Shown here piece after piece: positions 55,921 to 64,000 of a DNA stretch of 64,000 bases. Every line of letters begins with the position of its first letter. Positions within the stretch are counted from its first letter, which is position 1. The translations under genes were made by a program, and so were the position numbers. Source of the DNA: Corbicula japonica. Taxonomy: Eukaryota; Mollusca; Bivalvia; Venerida; Cyrenidae. The notes under the pieces were generated by a model. That model was given only the letters and a program-made list of their open reading frames with translations, ran no database searches and had not been told where the DNA came from. Location: contig JAZAYU010000034.1 of the NCBI GenBank assembly GCA_038501625.1, positions 930,001 through 994,000 on the forward strand, written 5' to 3'.

Positions 55921-56605
55921 AAGAACCTACAGTCAAACCTGTCTTTAGCAGCCACCCAAGGGAGTAACAAAAAGTGGCTGCTGAACACAGGTGGCTGTTA
56001 AGCATGGATCAAACTGGTTGCATATGTATACAATGAAATCCGTTTGTATGAAGTAAAGGGTTCATTGCAATCGCTTAATTTGCCAAAATCGCAAAACTAA
56101 GATTTTGTTTAATCATTAACAATATATGTGTTAAAAGCTTGAAATTATTAAAACATATTTAACATATTTGACCACAGAAAATGTGGATACATAATTAATT
56201 CCATGTCAAAATTTAATGTTTCTATCTCTCATTTACAGATATTGTTTAACTCTGACTAATATTGTTTGACTGACACATAAAATATAATATTACGGGAAAT
56301 CAAACATTGTAATGTTGTCTGATTTACATATTACTGTATATTTCTATCTGCCAGTTGCTTGTATACAATGGTCAGGTAAATGTCGGCAAACAATAACATT
56401 GCCTGTGTGTAAATGAAATGTTATTTCTAATCCAGTTAAATTATAGATCTAGTCAGTAGAATTTGACTGTGCATTGTGCTTAAACATATGTATTTTCGCT
56501 TTTTTGTTTTTAACAAACTGTACATTTTCATACATACTAAAAGTGAAGTGGAATAAAAAGTTGGAACATTATTATTTAGATTGAAAAATCGCAAGAATGA
56601 CCATT

Positions 56606-56737
56606 GCTGAAGATTACAAAACTGAGATTTGAAACCAGTCTCAAATCTAAAGAATCCAATTGGCTGAAATGGAGATTGTCAATCAGATGCATGAGATTTG
56701 AGACTGGTTTCCACTCTCAGTTTTATAATCTTGGGGC
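56606..56737. repeat. F1 palindrome copy
   Basis: GCTGAAGATTACAAAACTG to TTTTATAATCTTGGGGCC. Confidence 0.8.
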
Positions 56738-57213
56738 CATGTTTACACGATCATTTTTGAAGTATCACTAAACCTTTTGTATTTGAGAAATCAAAATGTA
56801 GAAATGTGAAGAAAGAGGCCTATTAATGTTATTTTAATTATTTTCGAAAAGACTTTTAATGTTAGTGTTCAAGACTTGTGTTATTGAAAAAAAATGAAGT
56901 AGCTTTCCAATGTCTAACCATGTTTCATTGAAACAAACTACCTTTATATAAAATTTAACTTTTAACATTGTATCAATTTTCATGTCAAACTTCATCTGGT
57001 AACACTTTCTGCATATTGTGAGCCCTGATGCGAATGATTATTCTAATCATGTTGATAACTAATAAGTCACATTTAACACTGAAATAATCCAAACAGTTCA
57101 CATATGAAATTGAAAAGATTCAGCAAGTCACACATATGACTGAAATGATCCACGGTTCACATAATGTGATTAAAAATGTCTGATATGTCACATTATGTGA
57201 TTGAAAAGATCAG

Positions 57214-57449
57214 TTAACCCTTTCCTACATATATACGCATTTTTACACATGTGCCACCAGTGAAGATCAAAGATCAGCTGGCACATCCATGTCGTCTGAT
57301 CAGGATCAGCACTGGTTGCAATTTGGTCAGAAATGAAAAAAAAAAGCAAACAGTTTGGATCCTGATGAGAAGGCACAGATGTGACGGCTGATCTGGATCT
57401 AAACTGTTCGCCCACACAATAAAGGTGTGTCTATGGAGGAAAGGGTTAA
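57214..57449. mobile_element. F2 double-hairpin copy with TTAA ends
   Basis: TTAACCCTTTCCTACATATA to TATGGAGGAAAGGGTTAA, in the opposite hairpin order to 54787-55027. Confidence 0.88.
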
Positions 57450-57584
57450 GTCACATTTGTGAATGAAGTTATCCAAAATGAAAGCAAGGCTAGTCTGTTA
57501 TGTTAAGTTAGCAAGTTAAGGGTTTTATTATGTGATGTTCTCTTTTGTATCACCAAATGGTCTACATTGATTTTATATTTTGAA

Positions 57585-57737
57585 AAAAAGATTATAGTTA
57601 TTTGGTTTCTTGACAGGGTGTGTGAGGATATATTGCCGGTCTGGGTGTCATATTACCCGAGCCGTAGGCGAGGGATAATATGAAACCCAGGCCGGCAATA
57701 TATCCTCACATACCCTTTCAAGGAACCAAATAATTGT
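57585..57737. repeat. Hairpin, about 65-bp arms
   Basis: AGTTATTTGGTTTCTTGACA.. with GAGGATATATTGCCGG on the left returns inverted as CCGGCAATATATCCTC..AAGGAACCAAATAATT on the right. The loop is about GAGCCGTAGGCGAG. Confidence 0.8.
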
Positions 57738-57738
57738 T

Positions 57739-58227
57739 TTATTATACTGCAAAGCCTTTTTTAGGCAAAAGATAATAAGAAAACATTTGTTTTTCATTTA
57801 TTTCGCTTACTAAATCCCGAACGTCTTATTTTGCCGCTGAGAACCTCAAAATTTACCTGCTTGACGTCATTTATTTACCTGCATGACGTCACTACTATAG
57901 AGTTCAGCGAACTATCCATTCGATTTTTATTTTGCAAAATTAAAAATAATCTGATTGTATTCAACTTTATAAACTTGATACAATTATTTCCTATTACAAT
58001 TTAAGTAATCCTTAAGCATACCCCTAAACAAATTAGGAGATAGGCTTAACAACATGAATTTTTATTGAAATTCAAAACAAAATGGCGGACAACAACAAAA
58101 GGTAGGAGGCCAGAGGGGGAAATAAAGGCACATGCAGTTAATATCTACGGCTGATCCGTAAATACGGACATACATCAACGGCAAATTATCCAATCAAATT
58201 AAAGGAAATTTCTTTGCAGTATAATAA
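57739..58227. mobile_element. TIR element, 489 bp
   Basis: TTATTATACTGCAAAG at 57739-57754 is the exact complement of 58212-58227. The interior is non-coding and contains CAAAATGGCGGAC. It abuts the hairpin on its left, so both may be one composite element. Confidence 0.65.
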
Positions 58228-58366
58228 ATATATTTATTAATTTGTTTGTTAACAGTAGAAACTAAACAATAGAGTTATGAAAAACTATAAAAATGTTGTT
58301 TTTTTTTCTTCAGCTGGATTAAATTAATAAATCCAGACTTAAAGATTCTCAGGTCGCCAATCATCC

Positions 58367-58554
58367 TTAACCCTTTCCTCTATAGACAAACCTTTATTGC
58401 GTGGGTTAACAGTGTAGATCCAGATTAGCCAGCACATCCATGCCATCTGATCAGGATCTGCACTGTTCACTTTTTGATTTGTCAGATTATCAGACCAGTG
58501 CAGATCCTGATCAGAGGGCACAGATGTAAAAATGTATATGGAGGAAAGGGTTAA
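58367..58554. mobile_element. F2 copy with TTAA ends, right hairpin truncated
   Basis: TTAACCCTTTCCTCTATAGA to TATGGAGGAAAGGGTTAA. Confidence 0.85.
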
Positions 58555-58557
58555 ACA

Positions 58558-58770
58558 GTTATTTTACTCCACAGGTACATCATTTATCAGCTTGGCATTC
58601 ATTAGATCAATATCTACACATACAAGCCATCTGATCAGGATCTACACTTTTCACTTTTAGATTATTTTGGTTATTTCTGACCAAGAAGCAGACAAGTGTA
58701 GATCCAGATCAGACATATATACAAACACTTTTCTCCAATGTGATAAAAACCTGAGAATAAAAGGTTAAAT
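58558..58770. mobile_element. F2 copy, diverged
   Basis: ATCTGATCAGGATCTACACT, linker TTGGTTATTTCTGACCAAGA; directly follows the preceding copy. Confidence 0.7.
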
Positions 58771-59487
58771 TCTGAATTGACCCTGTTTTACTTTGAACAT
58801 GACACAGTCAAGTTATCTGCATTTGAAAGCTATTCACATATGTGATAATGCTTATTGTGAGTACTCTACTGAGTATGGGTCCAGCAAAGAAGTTTTTGAC
58901 CTGACAATTTGTTGTACCTGGAAAAAGACACTTGCTAACTAGCCCCCTGGTTCCCTGGCTAGGGCTTTGACCTGGACCTACCAGGGGCCAAAGTGATCTT
59001 TTTGACCCGCATCTCTATTTTTGTTTGTGTTTTCAATTTCTAAATTTGACCCATGTAAAATACATGTTTTGTACTATTTTACATCTGGAAGAAAAGACCA
59101 ACAAACTTTAAAACTTTTACTTTTTACTAAGCCCAAATATTGGTCTTAAATAGCAACATGTCAGTGTAAATCAATCCTTAACAAAAGAATCATATTCAAA
59201 CTACATGCAAATGCTACTCCATTATTTCCATTCACAATGTCAATTAAAATTTGGTTGTTTTTATTTTCTCCACTATTGATGTACAACATACATATGTCCA
59301 TCACCTTATGTGAAATCTTTAATATTCCACTCATCACATATTTTTCGAAATAAACAAAAAATATACAGGGCACAAAAGAAGTGCCTCAGCTATGAATAAA
59401 TAGAAATCAGACCTCTCCTTCAACAGTGATTATATAAATTCATTGAAGAATCAGAAGACAATCATTTCATGGTATAATTCACACATA

Positions 59488-59730
59488 ATTCACCCTTTCC
59501 TGTACAGATACACCTTTATTGCTAGGGCGAACAGTTTAGATCCAGATCAGCCGGCACATCCGTGCCGTCTGATCAGGATCTAAACTGTTCGCTTTTTGAT
59601 TCATTATCTTATTTCTGACCAAAATGCGACCAGTGCAGATCCTGATCAGACGGCACGGATGTGCTGGCTGATCTGGATCTACACTGGTCCCACATGCGTA
59701 AAAATGCGTATCTATACAGGAAAGGGTTAA
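59488..59730. mobile_element. F2 double-hairpin copy, near consensus
   Basis: CACCCTTTCCTGTACAGATA to TATACAGGAAAGGGTTAA; both stems nearly perfect (GATCCAGATCAGCCGGCACA). Confidence 0.87.
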
Positions 59731-59747
59731 CTGTTAATTACTAGGTT

Positions 59748-59956
59748 TTAACCCTTTCCTCCATATATGCACTTTTTTACGCATGTTTGACCAGTGTAGA
59801 TCCAGATGAGCCGGCATATCGGTGCCGTCTGATCAGGATCTGCACTGGTTGCATTTGGTCAGAAATAACCTAATGAATCAAAAAGCTGTGCCGGCTGATC
59901 TGGATCTTAACTGTTCACCCTCACAATAAAAGTGTATCTATGGAGGAAAGGGTTAA
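59748..59956. mobile_element. F2 copy with TTAA ends
   Basis: TTAACCCTTTCCTCCATATA to TATGGAGGAAAGGGTTAA; 17 bp from the preceding copy; second hairpin half lost. Confidence 0.85.
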
Positions 59957-60080
59957 AAAATGAATGTCCTTAGCAAGTATCCAGTCATGTTAAGCAATTA
60001 AGAGAAAAATGTTAAATAATTTATATGAGACGTTTCTTTTGTGCCGAGTATATAAATGATGATTGCTGTAGCTTTTGTGC

Positions 60081-60114
60081 CTGGTTTCCAATCTCAGTTT
60101 TATAACCTTCAGCC
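60081..60114. repeat. F1 end fragment
   Basis: Right end only, TGGTTTCCAATCTCAGTTTT. Confidence 0.65.
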
Positions 60115-60500
60115 ATGATTTCATAATATTATGAATTTTACATGCACACAATTTGCATGGCACTATTGTGATCATCGAAACCAGCTGCGGACTTGAGACC
60201 GATATAAGTTGATTAAAAGTATTATTTAACGAAGGAAGTCTCACGTGCCCACTGATATCAATGTGAACACTTCCTTGATATAAAACAATCCTACAAATGA
60301 TGTAACAATCCTACAAATGATGTACACAATGCAAAGGTGTGCACAAAAAATTCATAACGTGAATTCAACAATTAGTATCAAAACTGTCTAAATTGTGTAG
60401 AAATTTGCTCAGAATCATCCCTATACCTGATATGGAATTTAGTACACCTGACTAGAATGTTTCCTTAATTTATATCTCCCTTACTGTTCATATCCTAATA

Positions 60501-60715
60501 TCAACCAATCTCATTTAGTTTTAAAAGAAACACAGCATCGTCAAGTACATAAAAGCTGCACTCTAAATCCCCTTCACATAAATATGGCAGTCGGGTAAAT
60601 CGGACTAGAGAGAATCCCGCTGGCTCAAACACATCACGAACTAGACTGATGGACTGTTCTTCAAAGGAATGACCTTGCAGATTTATTCTTTCTGTGGGTT
60701 TATGGTCAGCTGATC
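60501..60715 (-). CDS. METTL9: METTL9 terminal exon
   Basis: Acceptor ATTTTAG. Reads GSADHKPTERINLQGHSFEE through LVRFTRLPYLCEGD to KLNEIG-stop. Confidence 0.93.
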
Positions 60716-63538
60716 CTAAAATATCAAATTAACATTAGGGCTGTTCCAGGAAAAAAGGAGTGAGGGGGGGTGGAACTGAAATTAATTAAAATTTGATGGG
60801 TGGGGGGTGGGGGGTGATCCACTCCTTTTTTCCTGGAACAGCCCTTACGGAAAGTTGTACAAATGACCACCATTCAAGACATTAAGTACTGTTTACAAGG
60901 ATGAGTTTTGGAAAATGAATTAGTTTGCAGGGCAATTAGTCTCTGTCACAGTTAAAAACTAGAATGTGTCCTCAGTCACTGATGCACCCACTGCTTCAAC
61001 AACATTTGTAAGAACAAAGGGCCATAACTCTGGTAAAAATGGCTGCAGGAAAAAACTCTTTTGATCATCTGTGCAAGTTTAAAAGAAATCCGCCTGATAG
61101 TTTAGGAGGAATTGAGCAAACAGACAGATGGAGAGAAGAGTGCAACTCTATATGCCTCCCACTTCATGGGGGAATCAATATATGTTACCCTAAATATATT
61201 TTACATAGCATTTTAGTCTTTATTGATTTGCTAGTAATCCTAACATATATTTAGGGGACATAATAAGAAAAGGGAAACTAAAGCTACCATTTTAATCCTT
61301 TAAAAATTACACAACAGTATCAAATAAAAATCTAATATTTGTTTGTGCATTTCCACAATTCTAATTTCTTTTTATCATGTTCATTTTGTATCCATTCGGA
61401 TATTAAAATACAGTATTATTTTTATTACATTTCTTGTTAAATATTTTATAATCTACGCTACAAATATATGGGAATTTCAGTATAACATAACAACATTTCT
61501 TGTTAAATATTTTATAATCTTCATTACAAATATATGGAAATGTCAGTATATCCTATGAAGATTTTTTTAAATACATTAACTTGCTAAACTCACATAATAA
61601 TTTGGTTTTCATAGAGTTATTTGTCGTTTGAATAGTTATGATTTGTTGGATGAATATTGGAACCAGAATGGATATCAGTTTGCATGGTTCCTATTGTTTA
61701 TTTCATACTCATTATTTTTGAGAAATGTTCCAAGGAAATATAATTAACCCTTTACTTCATATATACACATTTTTACGTGTGTGACCAGTGTAGATCCAGA
61801 TCAGCCGGCACATCTATGCTGTCTGATCAGGATCTGCACTGGTTGCTTTTTGGTCAGAAATAACCTAATAAATCAAATAGCTAACAGTGCAGATCCTGAT
61901 CAGATGGCACAGATGTGCCGGCTGATCTGGATCTACACTGTTCACCAACGCAATAAAGGTGTGTCTGTGGAGAAAAGGTTTAATAACAGATTTAATTTGA
62001 AATACCATACTTAATACTGTCATTGAATTTACTAAAGCAAAATGAAGCTTTAAAGACTTTAACCCTTAACTACAAATATACATGGTTTAGCCTGTGTGGT
62101 ATCCAAATCAGCAAGCACAAGAATACCATCTGATCTGGATTTACACTGGTCCCTTCTTGTTAAGAAATAACCCAATGAATCAGGATTTTCCGAGGATATG
62201 CTGATCCACATTGATTCCAGTCCCACATGCGATAAAACTGGTATATATGAAGGATTAATATTGGTTTTATTTTATTCAACAAAAGTTTTGTACCCTGGTG
62301 TTGTCAAATCAGAAAGTTTTTGCTTTCAATGCAAAGCTTTTGCAATGACTGGAAACACTTTCTGTGTCCTTGAACTTCCTTTCCTGTATTGATACACCTT
62401 TATTGCTAGGGCGAACAGTTTAGATCCAGATCAGCCGGTATGATCAGGATCTAAACTGTTCGCCTTTTGGTTCATTAGGTTATTTCTGACCAAAATGCGA
62501 CCAGTGCAGATCCTTACCAGACAGCACGGATGTGCCAGCTGACCTAGATCTACACTGGTCGCACATGCGCAAAAATGCGTATATGTCAAGGAAAGGGTTA
62601 AATATATAATGAAAAACTATACATACCAAACTCTACATAAGGGCTAAAAGGTAACACTACGGCCACTATGACATGTCCACCAGGCTTCAGCACTTTCTTC
62701 ATGGAATGTAAGACACTGATAGGTTTATCACAGCGGTCAAGGAGATTCAAACAACTGATGAGATCAAACTTCACTGATCCATTGTCCCAGCTACTGACAT
62801 CTAAAATTCTGAAATAAGTTCCAAAAGTTAAAATCTCAAAATCCTTTCCTTTATATATAATTATGGCTTAATGGCTTGTGCAAACAATGTAGATCTAGAT
62901 CAGCAAACACATATGTGCATCTGATAAGGATTTGCACTGTTCGTTTTTGATTTATATGGTTATTACTGTCCATAAAGCAAACAGTGCAGATCATGATGAG
63001 ATGGCACAGATGTGCTGGCTGATCTGGATCTACACAGTTTGCACTTTGCACATGCAATAAAAAGGCATATATATGGAGGGAAGGGTTAAGTAAGTTCACT
63101 GGGTTGAGAAAATAATTTACAATTCATTATTCAAAGGATTAAAACATAATGTGCAAGGACTTTTTCTTGTTTTCTAGTCTACCTCCATAAAAAGAAGAAG
63201 TTGATACCAAAATATGTTGCCAACGATCAGAGATCAAACTGAGGCCTCAAAGGTAAAAAAAGTTTTAGAGACCAGTATGTAAATAAAACAAAAATTCAGA
63301 TTTCAAATTCTTATATTTTTATTCAAATAATCAAATTTCAGTATCAAAAATTATGCAACAATAAAAATAAAAAATTGTACATATGTATTTTTCAAATTGT
63401 TGAAGGTTATCAGTAAAAAGTTAACCAACCTGTATCCCTTGTCTAAAAGCCTTTTCACCATAGGTCTGGAAGTTTCTGTGGCATACACTGTATGGAAGTA
63501 TGGGGCCATGTTTTTAGTGACCTCCCCATCACCAGCAC
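60501..63538 (-). CDS. METTL9: METTL9, protein-histidine N-methyltransferase, last three exons
   Basis: Exons in order: 63538-63430, 62808-62627, 60715-60501; the 5' exons lie right of the window. The first visible exon carries the SAM-binding motif I remainder GAGDGEVTKNMAPYF and VYATETSRPMVKRLLDKGY. The second carries ILDVSSWDNGSVKFDLISCL, NLLDRCDKPISVLHSMKKVL and KPGGHVIVAVVLPFSPYVEF. The third ends TRLPYLCEGDLECSFYVLDD and TGA at 60503-60501. This order matches METTL9, known to N1-methylate the middle His region of HxH motifs in several proteins using S-adenosylmethionine. About 168 residues are visible of a usual 300 or so. All phases close. No sign of damage. Confidence 0.93.
60738..60844. 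mobile_element. 107-bp MITE with TTA target duplication in METTL9 intron
   Basis: GGGCTGTTCCAGGAAAAAAG on the left is matched by its complement on the right, 25-bp ends. TTA flanks both sides (60735-60737, 60845-60847), as in PIF/Harbinger-type insertions. It ends 22 bp upstream (in gene sense) of the last METTL9 exon. Confidence 0.85.
61744..61983. mobile_element. F2 double-hairpin copy with TTAA ends, in METTL9 intron
   Basis: TTAACCCTTTACTTCATATA to TGTGGAGAAAAGGTTTAA. Confidence 0.85.
62060..62255. mobile_element. F2 copy, diverged
   Basis: TTAACCCTTAACTACAAATA start; CATCTGATCTGGATTTACAC core. Confidence 0.7.
62380..62601. mobile_element. F2 copy in METTL9 intron, first hairpin loop deleted
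   Basis: GATCCAGATCAGCCGGTATG-ATCAGGATC lacks the central dyad; ends TCAAGGAAAGGGTTAA, 25 bp from an exon donor. Confidence 0.82.
62627..62808 (-). CDS. METTL9: METTL9 exon with motif II/III
   Basis: Acceptor TTTCAG. Reads RILDVSSWDNGSVKFDLISC through KKVLKPGGHVIVAVVLPFSP. Donor TTG|GTATGT. Confidence 0.93.
62840..63089. mobile_element. F2 copy in METTL9 intron
   Basis: ATCCTTTCCTTTATATATAA to TATGGAGGGAAGGGTTAA; starts 31 bp from an exon acceptor. Confidence 0.82.
63430..63538 (-). CDS. METTL9: METTL9 exon with SAM motif I
   Basis: Acceptor TTATAG. Reads GAGDGEVTKNMAPYFHTVYA then TETSRPMVKRLLDKGY. Donor CAG|GTTGGT. Confidence 0.92.
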
Positions 63539-63619
63539 CTATAATAAAGTACTAGAACAATTCAGAGGTTTAAATATTATTGCACATAAGGTTGATTTTT
63601 TGTAAACAGAATTGTTCCC

Positions 63620-63845
63620 TTAAACATTTACTCCATAGATACAACTTTATTGCCTAGGCAAACAGTGTAGACCCAGATCAGCTGGCAAATCTGTGCCATC
63701 TGATCAGAATCTATATTGTTCGCTTTGAGATTAATTAGGCTATTTCTGACCAAGATCTAGATCAGATGGCATGGATGTGCTGGCTGATCTGGATCTGCAC
63801 TGGTGGCACATGTGTTAAAACATGATCATGTGGAATAAAGGTTTA
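63620..63845. mobile_element. F2 copy in METTL9 intron
   Basis: TTAAACATTTACTCCATAGA to TGTGGAATAAAGGTTTAA. Confidence 0.8.
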
Positions 63846-64000
63846 ACAACTATAATTTCTGTATAATTCAGGGTCTACACTATTCACTTTTAGGTCCATC
63901 TGTCACAAAAAATGTAACATTTTCTCAGCCATTTCTTAAAATTTCTTTATAAAACTTTCAAATTATATTGCTTATAACAACAGGACTGTAATCAAGCCAA

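Larger units (their letters stand above)
54384..60500. other. Intergenic region between convergent coiled-coil gene and METTL9
   Basis: Filled with F1 and F2 foldback copies, a hairpin at 57585-57737 and a TIR element at 57739-58227. No exon supported. Confidence 0.6.

Overview
This is intron-rich, AT-rich animal nuclear DNA. Small exons with GT/AG borders sit among long introns full of short foldback repeats and microsatellites. The METTL9 and SLC5 homologues show a metazoan. The style of the dispersed foldback repeats suggests a marine or freshwater bivalve mollusc, but that is an impression and not proven here. No operon, CRISPR array, phage or prokaryotic feature is present. All exon models come from reading codons across splice sites; in each gene the phases close, apart from one ambiguous donor and one tentative first exon that are flagged.

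Layout. (1) 2789-13590, + strand: the last nine exons (380 residues) of a sodium-coupled SLC5 solute transporter of the SMCT/SMVT clade; its 5' part lies left of the window. (2) 16899-43337, - strand: one gene of about 23 coding exons (about 2,860 residues). It encodes a signal peptide, a large Ser/Thr-rich mucin-like ectodomain with two tandem-repeat exons (about 33 x 50 residues and about 26 x 21 residues), repeated small Cys/Pro modules, one transmembrane helix and a short tail. I do not recognise the family. (3) 46959-54383, + strand: a complete nine-exon gene for a 469-residue hydrophilic, coiled-coil-like protein that I cannot name. (4) 60501-63538, - strand: the last three exons of METTL9, a protein-histidine N-methyltransferase; its 5' part lies right of the window.

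The mucin gene grew by internal tandem duplication. A block with introns at 35.1-38.3 kb matches one at 23.5-26.7 kb, and a chopped exon end marks the outer breakpoint at 38.29 kb. The non-coding DNA is dominated by two short dispersed families. F1 is a roughly 145-bp near-perfect palindrome with 3-bp CWG-like target duplications. F2 is a roughly 240-bp double hairpin bounded by TTAA-CCCTTT ends, like a piggyBac-type MITE, and is very dense from 47 to 64 kb. F1 copies are nested inside F2 copies and inside an older F1 copy, giving a relative chronology. Many F1 copies lie within 70 bp of an exon edge. A 720-bp near-perfect hairpin (15.8-16.6 kb), an older diverged one (4.2-4.85 kb) and several TIR elements complete the picture.

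The four genes show no obvious functional link; adjacency is ordinary animal gene order.
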